NCBI GenBank assembly: GCA_017860345.1
Contig: JAFNAV010000004.1
Coordinates: forward strand, 26,101-90,100
DNA length: 64,000 nucleotides
Reading direction: 5' to 3'
Source: Bacteroidota bacterium
GTDB lineage: Bacteria; Bacteroidota; Bacteroidia; Bacteroidales; Paludibacteraceae
In this document: in pieces, positions 17,488 to 27,753 of the stretch
Numbering within the stretch: the first letter of the stretch is position 1
How the letters are laid out: every line of letters starts with the position of its first letter
Position numbers and translations under genes: made by a program
Notes under the pieces: model-generated
What the model saw: the letters and a program-made list of their open reading frames with translations, nothing else
What the model was told of the DNA's origin: nothing
Database searches by the model: none

Positions 17488-17607
17488 AGGTTATAAAAAA
17501 AATTAAGTTGCCGGCATAGTTGTTTACGAAAGCTCCGGCTTATTGCACCGGCCTCGAAAATCATGCCTTTCAAGCCTATGCTTTTACAATTTTTGTTCTA
17601 AAACATG

Positions 17608-17639
17608 CAAATATACTCCTTTTTTGTATAATGCTACAA
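17608..17639 (-). promoter_or_regulatory. Promoter of mlaE-mlaF
   Basis: The minus strand has TTG, 21 bases, then TATATTTG, matching the Bacteroidota -33/-7 pattern. It lies 121 bp upstream of mlaE. Confidence 0.65.
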
Positions 17640-17660
17640 CAACCCAACACCCTGATTAAC

Positions 17661-17698
17661 AAAAAAAGAGAGAAATTCACATAAGAACTTCTCTCTTT
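17661..17698 (-). terminator. Intrinsic terminator of rplS
   Basis: The minus strand forms AAAGAGAGAA/TTCTCTCTTT with a T run, 26 bp past the rplS stop. Confidence 0.88.
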
Positions 17699-17723
17699 CA
17701 ATGTTTTTTTACCTTCGGTGAAA

Positions 17724-18071
17724 TTATACACGTCTTTCTTTGATACGTGCTTTTTTACCGGTAAGTGCGCGGAGGTAGTACAATTTAGCGCGACGTACTT
17801 TACCGCGTTTGTTCACTGTAATGCTTTCGATAAAAGGTGAATCAAGAGGAAAGATTCTTTCAACACCAACATTACCTGACATCTTGCGTACAGTAAAACG
17901 TTTTTTTCCGGCATGACCTACAATCTTGATCACATCGCCACGATACTCCTGAATACGCTCTTTATTACCTTCTTTAATACGGTATGCTACCGTTACAGTA
18001 TCACCGCTTTTAAATTCCGGGTGGTTGGTCTCAACCAGAAATGCCTGTTCGGCAACTTTAATTAAATCCAT
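17724..18071 (-). CDS. rplS: 50S ribosomal protein L19
   Basis: This 115-residue protein matches bacterial L19 in length and motifs: [29 protein letters not shown], then the basic [25 protein letters not shown] segment and a C-terminal [19 protein letters not shown] tail. It sits at the 30S-50S interface of the ribosome. It is transcribed alone: the promoter at 18154-18184 matches the TTG-N20-TAnnTTTG pattern exactly, and a terminator follows. The usual rpsP-rimM-trmD partners are not adjacent, which is normal for Bacteroidota. Confidence 0.97.
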   Translation of the reverse strand: MDLIKVAEQAFLVETNHPEFKSGDTVTVAYRIKEGNKERIQEYRGDVIKIVGHAGKKRFTVRKMSGNVGVERIFPLDSPFIESITVNKRGKVRRAKLYYLRALTGKKARIKERRV

Positions 18072-18153
18072 TTTCGGCTTTTTTTTAATAAATTAATGCG
18101 CAATATTCACAGGCTTCGTGCTACTGTCAGAGATTACGCTAAAATTCGGACTG

Positions 18154-18184
18154 CAAAAGTAATTCATTTTTTTTATTTATGCAA
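18154..18184 (-). promoter_or_regulatory. Promoter of rplS
   Basis: The minus strand has TTG (18184-18182), exactly 20 bases, then TACTTTTG (18161-18154). This is one of the best matches to the Bacteroidota housekeeping promoter in the window. Confidence 0.78.
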
Positions 18185-18329
18185 TAAAGATATTTATTTT
18201 ATTGATTCAGATGTCATTCCGGTAACAAAAAGCACCTGCACAAAGCCAAAGTTTGCGCTTTGCACCTGATTTAAACATTTAAAATACAGTCATTAGGCAT
18301 TGGCAAATAAAACATTGAATAATTTTAAT

Positions 18330-18337
18330 TACCTTTG
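18330..18337 (+). promoter_or_regulatory. -7 element for typA
   Basis: TACCTTTG followed by CACCC lies 27 bp upstream of the chosen ATG. No ideal -33 TTG is present. Confidence 0.55.
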
Positions 18338-18363
18338 CACCCTGAAAAAAAAGATTGTGTTAC

Positions 18364-20163
18364 ATGCAAAAAATCAGAAACATTGCTATTATTGCCCACG
18401 TTGACCACGGTAAAACCACATTAGTGGATAAAATGCTGATGGCCGGGCATCTATTCCGCGACAACGAAACCGCGGGCGAACTGATCATGGATAATAACGA
18501 CCTCGAACGTGAAAGAGGAATTACTATTCTTGCCAAAAACGTATCAATAGACTACAACGGATACAAAATCAATATTATCGACACTCCGGGGCACGCCGAC
18601 TTTGGCGGCGAGGTTGAGCGGGTGTTGAACATGGCCGACGGGGTACTGCTGCTGGTAGATGCCTTTGAAGGACCTATGCCGCAAACCCGCTTTGTGCTGC
18701 AAAAGGCTTTACAAATAGGGCTCAAACCCATTGTGGTTATCAACAAAGTAGACAAACCAAACTGCCGCCCCGACGAGGTACACGAAATGGTTTTCGACCT
18801 GATGTTTAACCTCGATGCCACAGAAGAACAGCTCGATTTCCAAACCATATACGGCTCGGCAAAAAACAACTGGATGTCCGACGACTGGAAAAACGAAACT
18901 ACAACTATACAGCCACTACTCGATGCCATTATCGAACACATCCCCGAACCTCAGGTACTTGAAGGAACTCCGCAGATGCTTATCACATCGCTGGATTACT
19001 CGTCGTATGTGGGACGTATTGCAGTAGGCCGCGTACACCGGGGCGTACTACGCGAAAACATGGATGTGAGCTTGGTAAAAAGAGATGGCAAGGTAGTAAA
19101 ATCGCGCATCAAGGAACTACACACCTTCACCGGACTGGGACGCACCAAAACCACTGAAGTGAGCTCTGGCGATATTTGCGCATTAGTAGGTATCGAAGGC
19201 TTTGAAATTGGCGACTCTATCTGCGACATTCTAAACCCCGAACCTCTTACCCCTATTGCCATCGACGAACCTACGATGAGTATGGTATTCACCATCAACA
19301 CATCACCGTTTTTTGGCAAAGAAGGTAAATTCGTAACATCGCGCCATATACATGACCGACTCATTAAGGAGCTCGACAAGAATCTGGCTTTAAGAGTGGA
19401 AAAAAACTTAGATAGCGACATCTGGCACGTTTACGGACGTGGAGTGCTGCACTTGTCGGTACTGATTGAAACCATGCGCCGCGAAGGCTATGAACTTCAG
19501 GTAGGCCAGCCTCAGGTTATTTTTAAGGAAATTGACGGAAAACGCTGCGAACCGATAGAATTGCTTACCATCAATCTACCCGAAGACTGCTCAGGGAAAA
19601 TCATTGAAATGGTAGCCATACGCAAAGGCGAAATGCTAACCATGGAAGTAATAAACGACCGCGTACAGCTGGAATTTCAAATACCATCGCGTGGAATCAT
19701 TGGTTTGCGCAACAATGTACTTACAGCATCTGCAGGCGAAGCAATCATGTCGCACCGTTTTCTCGAATATCAACCCTTCAAAGGCGAAATTGAAAAAAGA
19801 ACAAATGGCTCAATTATTGCTATGGAAGGTGGAACGGCTTATGCCTATGCTATCGACAAGCTGCAGGACAGAGGGCGTTTCTTTATCTACCCGCAAGACG
19901 AGGTATATGCCGGTCAGGTTGTTGGCGAAAGCGCCAAAGAAGGAGATATGGTGGTAAACGTAACCAAATCAAAAAAACTGACCAACATGCGCGCCTCGGG
20001 TGCCGACGATAAAGCCCGCCTTATACCGCCTGTGGTTTTTAGTCTTGAGGAAGCGCTCGAATATATCAAGGAAGATGAATATGTGGAAATTACACCGCAA
20101 AACATCCGCCTGCGCAAAATATATCTCGACGAAAACGAACGCAAACGTATGACCAAGAAGTAG
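18364..20163 (+). CDS. typA: Ribosome-associated GTPase TypA/BipA
   Basis: This 599-residue translational GTPase of the EF-G superfamily acts on ribosomes in stress and assembly. The ATG at 18364 is chosen because [19 protein letters not shown] is the family's usual start; a TTG three codons upstream is unlikely. Motifs are G1 [10 protein letters not shown]2 region ERERGITI, G3 [10 protein letters not shown]4 NKVDKP and a G5 SA element in YGSAKN. The C-terminal half carries the BipA-specific part with [20 protein letters not shown] and [12 protein letters not shown] near the end. Length is normal for BipA. Confidence 0.97.
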   Translation: MQKIRNIAIIAHVDHGKTTLVDKMLMAGHLFRDNETAGELIMDNNDLERERGITILAKNVSIDYNGYKINIIDTPGHADFGGEVERVLNMADGVLLLVDAFEGPMPQTRFVLQKALQIGLKPIVVINKVDKPNCRPDEVHEMVFDLMFNLDATEEQLDFQTIYGSAKNNWMSDDWKNETTTIQPLLDAIIEHIPEPQVLEGTPQMLITSLDYSSYVGRIAVGRVHRGVLRENMDVSLVKRDGKVVKSRIKELHTFTGLGRTKTTEVSSGDICALVGIEGFEIGDSICDILNPEPLTPIAIDEPTMSMVFTINTSPFFGKEGKFVTSRHIHDRLIKELDKNLALRVEKNLDSDIWHVYGRGVLHLSVLIETMRREGYELQVGQPQVIFKEIDGKRCEPIELLTINLPEDCSGKIIEMVAIRKGEMLTMEVINDRVQLEFQIPSRGIIGLRNNVLTASAGEAIMSHRFLEYQPFKGEIEKRTNGSIIAMEGGTAYAYAIDKLQDRGRFFIYPQDEVYAGQVVGESAKEGDMVVNVTKSKKLTNMRASGADDKARLIPPVVFSLEEALEYIKEDEYVEITPQNIRLRKIYLDENERKRMTKK

Positions 20164-20245
20164 TATTGCTTCCTGATAATTACGACGCATTCAGAAAAAG
20201 CCGTTTTTACTTATTTGCCTATATTATTTTTATTCAATATTAAAG

Positions 20246-20866
20246 ATGAAAAAGTTTAAATCCGGCCTTATTACCCTACTATTTCTGGCTTCAGTTCCCG
20301 GTTATTCGCAACTGGGAATTAAAGCCGGAATTAATATGGCCAACGAAGTGAACCCGCTCAAAAGCGGAGAGATTACAACCGGACTCAGCACCGACAATCT
20401 TATTGGCTACCAACTGGGGCTATACTACCAGCTTGTTCCCAAAAAAGCAGGCCCGGGGTTCGATACCGGCATTTTTATTTCTCAAAAAGGATATACCTAC
20501 ACACCCAACTCCGAAAACACCTCCGCAGTAGGCTACAAAGAGCTGAATTATGTGGAAGTGCCGCTTAACCTGCGCTATCAAATACCACTTGGATTTCTGA
20601 GCATTTTTGGCTTTGGCGGACTTTATGCCGGGTATGTAATGACTGGCAAAAACGTGGTTGAAGCCGAGAGTATAAACGAAAACATTGAATTTGCCAACTC
20701 CGGCGACCGCCTGGACTACGGCTACAATCTGGGCGCTGGAATGGGGTTTTTCAAAAAAGTTCAGTTCAGCGTAAACTGGTCCAGGGGCATCAAAAACCTC
20801 TCTACCGACTCGGACACTACCATCCACAACAAAGCCTTTACAGTAGCGCTTACTTATCTGTTTTAA
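20246..20866 (+). CDS. Outer-membrane beta-barrel protein, PorT/porin-like
   Basis: This 206-residue protein has a signal peptide (about 1-21, ending near GYSQ). Alternating amphipathic strands are typical of the small eight-strand Bacteroidota beta-barrels: LGIKAGINMA at the start, YQLGLYYQL, FDTGIFISQKGY, YVEVPLNLRYQI, FSVNWSRGIKNL and the terminal FTVALTYLF ending in an aromatic residue. The VEVPLNLRY strand is the usual signature of this porin-family/PorT-like group. Its function is unknown. A terminator follows 17 bp downstream, and it is separated from typA by 82 bp. Confidence 0.85.
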   Translation: MKKFKSGLITLLFLASVPGYSQLGIKAGINMANEVNPLKSGEITTGLSTDNLIGYQLGLYYQLVPKKAGPGFDTGIFISQKGYTYTPNSENTSAVGYKELNYVEVPLNLRYQIPLGFLSIFGFGGLYAGYVMTGKNVVEAESINENIEFANSGDRLDYGYNLGAGMGFFKKVQFSVNWSRGIKNLSTDSDTTIHNKAFTVALTYLF

Positions 20867-20883
20867 TTTTAAAGCAAACATAC

Positions 20884-20914
20884 AGGTGAATCCACAGAGA
20901 CTCACCTTTTTTAT
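20884..20914 (+). terminator. Terminator after the barrel protein
   Basis: The stem AGGTGA/TCACCT, with a 12-base loop, is followed by a T run. The stem is short, so this is moderately supported. Confidence 0.65.
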
Positions 20915-21021
20915 TTTCACCGCCTGCCATCCTGTAAGGTTTAGTTTAATAAATTGAGACACAGAATCAAATCAAAAAATATTTTTTAGAAATAAATACC
21001 ATATTATTGCCTGTTTTTTTG

Positions 21022-21029
21022 TACCTTTG
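21022..21029 (+). promoter_or_regulatory. -7 element for tig
   Basis: TACCTTTG followed by CAGCCCG, a common initiation context in Bacteroidota, lies 103 bp upstream of the tig start. Confidence 0.6.
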
Positions 21030-21131
21030 CAGCCCGATTTGCTGAATTAATTTTTGAGCATGACACACATCAGGAAAAACAGGCTAACTACCTGAACTGA
21101 AAAAGAATAAAAAACGGAAATACAATAAATT

Positions 21132-22487
21132 ATGAACATCGTCAGAACAGACATTGACCAAAGCAACCTGAAACTCACGTTGCACGTTGAAAAAGCAGAT
21201 TACGCTGAAAAAGTAGACAAAACCCTCCGCGACTATCGCAAAAAAGCAAACGTTCCGGGATTCAGACCCGGTATGGTGCCTGCAAGTCTGATTAAAAAAA
21301 TGTACGGAAAAGCTGTATTGGCCGACGAAATCAACAAAATTATTTCGGACGAACTTTACAACTACATCCGCGAAAACGAAATCAACATGCTGGGTGAACC
21401 GCTGCCCAACGAAACAGAACAGGAAGTTATCGACTTCAACCTGCAGGAAGAGTTTAACTTTGTATTTGACCTTGGACTGGCTCCCGAATTTGAAGTAGAA
21501 CTCAACAAAAAAGACAAAGTAAAATACTACGAGATAACGGTTAGCGACGAAATGATTGACAATCAGCTGAAATCATACACCGGCCGTTACGGAAAATATG
21601 TTCAGGAAGAAACCGTGGAAGAGAAAGACATGGTAAAAGGTGAAATTCTTGAACTTGAAAACGGCAAGGTAAATGAATCGGGACGCAAACTCTCGGACGC
21701 AGTACTTACCCCAGCCTACATGAAAGACGAAGCTCAAAAAGCAATATTTGTAGGTGCGGCTAAAGGCGCCACTGTGGTATTCAACCCAACCACCGCTTTC
21801 GGCGGCAACGAAGCTGAAATAAGCTCGCTTCTTAAAATATCCAAAGACGAAGCCAAAGAAATAACTACTGATTTCCAGTTCACCATCGAGGGCATTACCC
21901 GTTACCACGAGTCGGAAGTAAACCAGGAATTGTTCGACAAAGTTTATGGCGAAGGAGTAGTTAACTCAGAAGAAGAGTTCCGCGCCAAAATCAAAGAAAA
22001 TATTCAGGAAAACCTGAAAAGCGACAGCGAATATAAATTTGGAATTGATGCCCGCGAAGTACTTTTAGCCAAATACGAAAACCTGGTATTTCCGGATGCT
22101 TTCCTGAAACGCTGGGTACTCGAAACCAACAAAAATATCACTCCGGAAACGCTTGAAGAAGATTATCCGAAAATGATAGCCGACCTGAAATGGCAACTTA
22201 TCAAAGATAAAATAGCCAAAGCCAATGATGTAAAAATTGAAAATGCCGACGTGGAAGAATACGCTAAGAAAATAACCCGGGCACAATTTGCACAATACGG
22301 CATGGTAGGTATGGACGAAGAATTAGTAGCCAACTACGCCAAAGATATGATGAAAAAAGAGGAAACTCTGAAAAATATCATCGAAAAAGTAGCCGAAGAT
22401 AAAGTATTCGAAGTTGTACGCAACGCTGTTAAGCTCGAAACAAAAGAAATTTCGATCGAAAACTTTAACAAGCTATTCGAGGCTTAA
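21132..22487 (+). CDS. tig: Trigger factor
   Basis: This 451-residue chaperone binds at the ribosome exit tunnel and assists folding of nascent chains. The N-terminal ribosome-binding domain contains RKKANVPGFRPGMVPASLIKKMYG, the Bacteroidota form of the GFRxGKxP signature (about 34-57). The central PPIase-like domain is divergent and the C-terminal part is helical and highly charged. It is followed by clpP and clpX in the conserved tig-clpP-clpX order, linking folding and degradation. The 188-bp gap before clpP has its own -7 box, so clpP can be expressed separately. Confidence 0.92.
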   Translation: MNIVRTDIDQSNLKLTLHVEKADYAEKVDKTLRDYRKKANVPGFRPGMVPASLIKKMYGKAVLADEINKIISDELYNYIRENEINMLGEPLPNETEQEVIDFNLQEEFNFVFDLGLAPEFEVELNKKDKVKYYEITVSDEMIDNQLKSYTGRYGKYVQEETVEEKDMVKGEILELENGKVNESGRKLSDAVLTPAYMKDEAQKAIFVGAAKGATVVFNPTTAFGGNEAEISSLLKISKDEAKEITTDFQFTIEGITRYHESEVNQELFDKVYGEGVVNSEEEFRAKIKENIQENLKSDSEYKFGIDAREVLLAKYENLVFPDAFLKRWVLETNKNITPETLEEDYPKMIADLKWQLIKDKIAKANDVKIENADVEEYAKKITRAQFAQYGMVGMDEELVANYAKDMMKKEETLKNIIEKVAEDKVFEVVRNAVKLETKEISIENFNKLFEA

Positions 22488-22566
22488 TTACCCCCATTAT
22501 TGCCTGAAAATAAATTAATTCGGGCTGAAAAGGCTTTTACCGGAATAAAATTAAACAAATTTTTTA

Positions 22567-22574
22567 TACCTTTG
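22567..22574 (+). promoter_or_regulatory. -7 element for clpP
   Basis: TACCTTTG lies about 100 bp upstream of clpP, in the gap between tig and clpP. Confidence 0.55.
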
Positions 22575-22675
22575 TTTGATATTATGAAAACGGTGGAAAG
22601 CCTTTTTCTGTTATAGGTATAAATAGATATTTAAATTTTTCAAACCAAACCACATAAAAAAAACAATTAAAGAAT

Positions 22676-23350
22676 ATGGACAACGAATTTCGCAAATATG
22701 CCACCAAACATCTGGGGATGAATGGCTTAGCGCTTGACCAATACACAAGCATAACCAACAACTATATTTCACCCTCCATTTTGGAAGAGCGTCAGCTCAA
22801 CGTAACTCAAATGGATGTTTTTTCGCGCCTAATGATGGATCGCATCATTTTTCTGGGTACACAGGTTGACGACTATACAGCCAACGTAATACAGGCTCAG
22901 TTGCTTTTTCTCGACTCATCTGATCCGGGCAAAGACATTTCTATCTACATCAATTCTCCGGGTGGATCGGTTTATGCCGGACTGGGCATTTATGACACCA
23001 TGCAGTTTATTGGCTCAGATGTAGCCACCATCTGTACCGGCATGGCAGCATCGATGGCTGCAGTGCTACTTGTAGCCGGCACCACTGGAAAACGCTCAGG
23101 ATTGAAACACTCCCGTGTTATGATTCATCAGCCTATGGGTGGCGCTCAAGGACAAGCCTCCGATATCGAAATTACAGCTCGCGAAATACAAAAACTCAAA
23201 AAAGAACTTTATACCATCATAGCCGATCATTCCGGAAATCCGTTTGAACGAATTGAGAAAGATTCAGACCGTGATTACTGGATGACTTCAGGCGAAGCCC
23301 TTGAATATGGTATGATTGACAAAGTATTGATTAACGAAAAGAAAAAATAA
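22676..23350 (+). CDS. clpP: ATP-dependent Clp protease proteolytic subunit
   Basis: This 224-residue serine protease forms the tetradecameric ClpP chamber and degrades substrates unfolded by ClpX. The Ser-His-Asp triad is recognisable: the serine in TGMAASMAAVL, the histidine in RVMIHQPMGGAQG, and the aspartate in the SDRDYWMTSGEALEYG region. The INSPGGSVYAGLGIYD oxyanion strand is intact. The N-terminus is slightly longer than in E. coli, as is common in Bacteroidota. It is followed by clpX after a 166-bp gap that can fold into a long-range hairpin. Confidence 0.97.
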   Translation: MDNEFRKYATKHLGMNGLALDQYTSITNNYISPSILEERQLNVTQMDVFSRLMMDRIIFLGTQVDDYTANVIQAQLLFLDSSDPGKDISIYINSPGGSVYAGLGIYDTMQFIGSDVATICTGMAASMAAVLLVAGTTGKRSGLKHSRVMIHQPMGGAQGQASDIEITAREIQKLKKELYTIIADHSGNPFERIEKDSDRDYWMTSGEALEYGMIDKVLINEKKK

Positions 23351-23362
23351 TTGTAACAGAAA

Positions 23363-23452
23363 GCGAGTAGCTGGAGTAGGCATTTAAGAACAAAAAAACT
23401 CCTGTGGATAATACTGCTCTACAATCTTTAAGCATGTAAAATGCCCGCTCGC
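23363..23452 (+). other. Predicted intercistronic hairpin between clpP and clpX
   Basis: GCGAG (23363-23367) pairs with CTCGC (23448-23452), and GGCATTT (23379-23385) with AAATGCC (23439-23445). Together they could close a 50-base loop. It is not followed by a T run, so it is not a terminator. Confidence 0.4.
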
Positions 23453-23516
23453 CTGCTAAAAAAAATACAACAACTTATTTTTGGACTATGGCTTAGTAGC
23501 TGTAGACTATAATATT

Positions 23517-24749
23517 ATGGCTAAAACAACAAAACACTGCAGTTTTTGTGGAAGACCCGAATCGCAGGTCGACTTTTTTATCATGGGGCAGGACGGAGTA
23601 CATATCTGCAACGAATGTGCCGTACAAGCTGCCGAAATTGTAAAAGAGAATACAAGTACCAGATCAAAACTACCCAATCTGCACAAAGAGCAACTGCCCA
23701 AACCCGTTGAGATTAAAGAATACCTTGACCAATATGTAATTGGTCAGGACGAAGCAAAGAAATTTCTTTCGGTAGCAGTTTACAACCACTATAAACGGTT
23801 GATGCAGGAAAAAACCAACGATGATGTGGAAATAGAAAAATCTAACATCATCATGGTAGGCTATACCGGCACAGGCAAAACTCTGCTTGCCCGTACCATT
23901 GCCAAGAAGCTGCACGTACCATTTACCATTGTAGATGCTACAGTACTTACCGAAGCCGGATACGTAGGCGAAGATATAGAAAGCATACTTACGCGCCTGC
24001 TGCAAGTGGCCGATTACGATGTAAAAGCCGCCGAAAGAGGCATTGTATTTATCGACGAGATAGATAAAATAGCCCGCAAAAGCGACAACCCAAGCATCAC
24101 CCGCGACGTAAGTGGCGAGGGCGTGCAACAGGGGCTGCTCAAACTACTTGAGGGCTCGGTAGTGAACGTGCCGCCACAGGGAGGGCGCAAGCACCCCGAC
24201 CAGAAAATGATAGCCGTAAATACACAAAACATCCTGTTTATCTGTGGCGGCGCTTTTGATGGTATCGAGAAAAAAATTGCCTCGCGCCTCAACACCCGCG
24301 TAGTTGGCTATGGAGCCGCTGCCGAAAACGATCTTATCGACAAAAAAAATCTGCTTCAATACATTGCTCCACAAGACCTTAAGTCATTCGGCCTCATTCC
24401 CGAAATTATCGGGCGTTTGCCTATCCTGACTTATCTTGAGCCGCTTGATCGTGTAGCGCTACGCAGGATACTGACTGAACCCAAAAATTCAATCATTAAA
24501 CAATATCTGAAACTATTCAAAATGGACCAGATAGATCTTGTGTTTGAAGACGAAGTTTTGGATTATATTGTAGATAAGGCTATTGAGTTCAAACTGGGTG
24601 CCAGAGGGCTTCGGTCGATCACCGAAACCATTATTATGGACAAAATGTATGAAATGCCTTCTCAAAAAGAGAACAAACTACATATAACCATCGATTACGC
24701 GCAAAGTAAAATAGAAAAAACAAATATCAATAGATTGAAAATCGCATAA
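23517..24749 (+). CDS. clpX: ATP-dependent Clp protease ATP-binding subunit ClpX
   Basis: This 410-residue AAA+ unfoldase delivers substrates to ClpP. The start at 23517 is chosen because [12 protein letters not shown] is the usual ClpX start; a TTG 36 bp upstream gives an atypical extension. The zinc-binding domain has Cys8, Cys11, Cys31 and Cys34. The AAA+ core shows Walker [12 protein letters not shown], Walker [12 protein letters not shown], the pore loop YVGEDIES and the ClpP-binding region around [17 protein letters not shown] strong terminator follows. Confidence 0.97.
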   Translation: MAKTTKHCSFCGRPESQVDFFIMGQDGVHICNECAVQAAEIVKENTSTRSKLPNLHKEQLPKPVEIKEYLDQYVIGQDEAKKFLSVAVYNHYKRLMQEKTNDDVEIEKSNIIMVGYTGTGKTLLARTIAKKLHVPFTIVDATVLTEAGYVGEDIESILTRLLQVADYDVKAAERGIVFIDEIDKIARKSDNPSITRDVSGEGVQQGLLKLLEGSVVNVPPQGGRKHPDQKMIAVNTQNILFICGGAFDGIEKKIASRLNTRVVGYGAAAENDLIDKKNLLQYIAPQDLKSFGLIPEIIGRLPILTYLEPLDRVALRRILTEPKNSIIKQYLKLFKMDQIDLVFEDEVLDYIVDKAIEFKLGARGLRSITETIIMDKMYEMPSQKENKLHITIDYAQSKIEKTNINRLKIA

Positions 24750-24796
24750 AATATTTTCACATATTTTGATGATATTCAGATATTTAAATTAAAAAT

Positions 24797-24840
24797 ACCG
24801 GACATTGACTTAAATTTTTAGTTAATGTCCGGTTTTTTTT
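24797..24840 (+). terminator. Intrinsic terminator of clpX
   Basis: The stem ACCGGACATTGAC/GTTAATGTCCGGT, with one mismatch, is followed by an unbroken run of Ts. Confidence 0.92.
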
Positions 24841-25025
24841 TTCAAAAACACTTGTACATTTAAAATCTGTTTATAATTTTGTTACTACAATCAATAAATG
24901 TGATAAAATAATCATTGTGTGAAGAAACAGAAAAAAAAAGACTAATTTTTTCTGCACAACACGCAGATTTATCAACAAATAATGCTACTTTCGCAAACCA
25001 TTTTTTTGACAAGCAATAATCTGAT

Positions 25026-27212
25026 ATGGCAACACATTCCGTATTAACCGAACATTTGAAAAAGCATTTTGGCTTTGATTCATTTAAGGGCAATCAGGAA
25101 GCCATAATACAGAATGTTCTTGATGGCAAAGATACTTTTGTACTGATGCCTACCGGTGGAGGTAAATCGTTATGCTACCAGCTCCCGTCATTACTGATGG
25201 GCGGAACGGCCATTGTAATTTCGCCGCTGATAGCGCTGATGAAAAACCAGGTAGATGCCATGCGGAATTTCAGCGAAGAAGATGGAGTAGCACATTTTAT
25301 CAACTCGTCGTTGACCCGACAGGCCATCGAACAGGTAAAAGACGATATAGTGAACGGAAAGACGAAACTTTTGTACGTAGCTCCCGAATCACTAACAAAA
25401 GAAGAAAATATTGAGTTTCTGAAACAGATAAAAATTTCTTTTTATGCTGTAGACGAGGCTCACTGCATTTCGGAATGGGGACACGATTTCAGACCGGAAT
25501 ACCGGCGAATACGACCGATAATTAATGAAATAGGCGCTGCGCCACTGATAGCGCTAACAGCCACTGCCACCCCCAAGGTGCAGCACGATATTCAGAAAAA
25601 TCTAGGCATGTTGAATGCCAACGTATTTAAATCGTCGTTCAACAGAGCTAACCTTTACTACGAAGTACGACCGAAAACAAATAATATTGATAAAGATATT
25701 ATAAAATATATCCGCTCACAGGGAAGCAAGTCAGGAATTATATATTGCCTGAGCCGCAAAAAGGTTGAGGAACTGGCTGAAACGCTTCATATGAACGGAA
25801 TTTCCTGCTTACCATACCATGCAGGTATGGATTCAGCATTAAGAAGTGAAAATCAGGACAAATTCCTGATGGAAAAAGTTCAGATAATAGTAGCTACCAT
25901 TGCCTTTGGCATGGGGATAGACAAGCCCGATGTGCGCTTTGTATTGCATTACGATATGCCCAAAAGTCTGGAAGGCTATTATCAGGAAACAGGACGAAGC
26001 GGACGCGACGGCGGCGAAGGTCAGTGTATAGCTTTTTATGCGTACAAAGACCTGGAAAAACTACGCAAATTTATGCAAGGTAAGCCGGTAGCTGAGCAGG
26101 AAATAGGTAACCAATTATTATTAGAGACACAAGCATATGCCGAATCGTCGGTATGCCGCCGAAAGCTATTATTACACTATTTCGGTGAAGAGTATGAAAA
26201 TGAAAACTGTGCATGTTGTGATAACTGTATGAAACCACGTAAATTTATTGAAGGACAAGAATTACTGTCGCTTACATTAGAAACTATTTTAGCAGTTCGG
26301 GAAAAATTTAAAGCCGAACACGTTGTAGATATCCTGAGGGGAAATGAAACTTCAGATATAACATCTTATCAACACGATGAGCTTGATACTTTTGCTTCGG
26401 CCTCGGACGAAGACGAAAAGATATTGCATGCTGTCATTCGTCAGGCGCTTATAGCGGGGTATATTTCAAAAGATATTGAGAACTACGGATTGCTAAAAAT
26501 TACTGCCGCCGGCAAAGCGTATCTGAAGAAACCCACTTCGTTCCAGATTGTAAAAGATAACGAATTTGACGACGAAGAAGAGGAAACTGTAGTTAAAAAC
26601 TCGGGAGGAACCAGTGCTGCCGACGATATTCTTTTCTCCATCCTGAAAGATTTGAGAAAAAAGCTATCGAAAAAGCTAGAAGTACCACCCTTTGTAATAT
26701 TTCAGGATCCGTCGCTCGAAGCGATGGCTACCACCTACCCCATCACCATGGACGAGCTTCAGAACATCCCGGGTGTGGGAGCAGGCAAAGCCAAACGCTA
26801 TGGCGAGGAATTCCTGAAAGTAATTAAGGAACATGTAAAAGAAAACGAAATAATCCGTCCGGAAGACCTTCGGGTGCGTACTGTAGCCAATAAATCAAAA
26901 TTAAAAGTTTCGATTATACAGTCTATCGACAGAAAAATTGCGCTGGATGATATAGCCATGGCCAAAGGCCTTGAAATAGGAGAATTACTTGACGAACTTG
27001 AGGCCATTGTATATTCGGGCACGAAAATAAACATCGACTATTTTCTGGACGAAGTAATGGACTCGGATAGGATAGATGAGATATTTGACTATTTTGGAAG
27101 CGCCGAGACCGACAAAATAGAGCCTGCGCTACGCGAACTGGGCGAAGATGATTACAGCGAAACAGAAGTACGCCTGGTGCGTATAAAATTTCTTTCGGAA
27201 ATAGGGAACTAA
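25026..27212 (+). CDS. recQ: ATP-dependent DNA helicase RecQ
   Basis: This 728-residue 3'-5' helicase acts in recombination and fork repair. Motif I is MPTGGGKSLCYQLP, motif II AVDEAHCISEWGHDFRPEY and motif VI QETGRSGRDG. The RecQ zinc site follows as CRRKLLLHYFGE...CACCDNC, then the winged-helix RQC domain. An HRDC domain lies around residues 560-630 (VPPFVIFQDPSLEAMA). About 100 extra residues after HRDC give the long Bacteroidota form. An acidic insert DDEEEETVVKNSGG precedes HRDC. A terminator follows the stop. Confidence 0.95.
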   Translation: MATHSVLTEHLKKHFGFDSFKGNQEAIIQNVLDGKDTFVLMPTGGGKSLCYQLPSLLMGGTAIVISPLIALMKNQVDAMRNFSEEDGVAHFINSSLTRQAIEQVKDDIVNGKTKLLYVAPESLTKEENIEFLKQIKISFYAVDEAHCISEWGHDFRPEYRRIRPIINEIGAAPLIALTATATPKVQHDIQKNLGMLNANVFKSSFNRANLYYEVRPKTNNIDKDIIKYIRSQGSKSGIIYCLSRKKVEELAETLHMNGISCLPYHAGMDSALRSENQDKFLMEKVQIIVATIAFGMGIDKPDVRFVLHYDMPKSLEGYYQETGRSGRDGGEGQCIAFYAYKDLEKLRKFMQGKPVAEQEIGNQLLLETQAYAESSVCRRKLLLHYFGEEYENENCACCDNCMKPRKFIEGQELLSLTLETILAVREKFKAEHVVDILRGNETSDITSYQHDELDTFASASDEDEKILHAVIRQALIAGYISKDIENYGLLKITAAGKAYLKKPTSFQIVKDNEFDDEEEETVVKNSGGTSAADDILFSILKDLRKKLSKKLEVPPFVIFQDPSLEAMATTYPITMDELQNIPGVGAGKAKRYGEEFLKVIKEHVKENEIIRPEDLRVRTVANKSKLKVSIIQSIDRKIALDDIAMAKGLEIGELLDELEAIVYSGTKINIDYFLDEVMDSDRIDEIFDYFGSAETDKIEPALRELGEDDYSETEVRLVRIKFLSEIGN

Positions 27213-27243
27213 ATCAGTTTTCAGGTATTAGTAAACTTATAAA

Positions 27244-27286
27244 AAAGGTTGTCTGTGTTTTTTAACATAGGGCAACTTTTTTTGTT
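27244..27286 (+). terminator. Intrinsic terminator of recQ
   Basis: AAAGGTTGTCT pairs with GGGCAACTTT with one bulge, followed by a T run. The preceding A run may also serve leftward, but no leftward gene needs it. Confidence 0.75.
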
Positions 27287-27430
27287 TTACGGAACTAAAG
27301 CTTGTAAACTGAAATAAGGTGACAAAAACATAAATTCGCATTGCCAGCTGAAAATCCCCGTCGGCTTATATCACACCTTACTCAGGAAATCAAAAAAAAA
27401 TAAGGTGCAATAATAAAAATTAATACAGTT

Positions 27431-27463
27431 TTGAAAACATATCAAAAATACTTTGTATATTTG
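27431..27463 (+). promoter_or_regulatory. Promoter of the cydAB operon
   Basis: TTG at 27431 and TATATTTG at 27456-27463 are separated by 22 bases. Transcription would start near 27470 and give a leader of about 280 nt before cydA. Confidence 0.55.
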
Positions 27464-27510
27464 TCTGACATAAAATTAATCAAACCAGAGAACGACAAAA
27501 AAAGCTCTTT

Positions 27511-27711
27511 ATGTTTAACAAATTACCTGTTTTTAAGCACTATTCTTTTTTGAACAGTGACATGACTCAAAGCTTTTTGAGTGCATCTGTATATGCAGAA
27601 GCCTATCATGTTGTCAACAATGGCAACCTTCATTTTCCACATTTTTTTGAAAACCAACATTGCTACCAGCCTGGAGCGGGCAGTCCACATACAACAGAAG
27701 TTAATCAATAA
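27511..27711 (+). CDS. Possible 66-codon leader ORF upstream of cydA
   Basis: This frame (MFNKLPVFKHYSFLNSDM) lies wholly inside the predicted cydAB leader, about 40 nt after the expected transcript start, and ends 42 bp before cydA. It is rich in His, Phe, Asn and Ser and has no recognisable domain or signal sequence. It may be an upstream regulatory ORF or a chance frame; an overlapping frame exists on the other strand. No function is proposed. Confidence 0.3.
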   Translation: MFNKLPVFKHYSFLNSDMTQSFLSASVYAEAYHVVNNGNLHFPHFFENQHCYQPGAGSPHTTEVNQ

Positions 27712-27753
27712 ATAAGATTCAACACCCTTTAATTATTAATACTTATTAATTCT

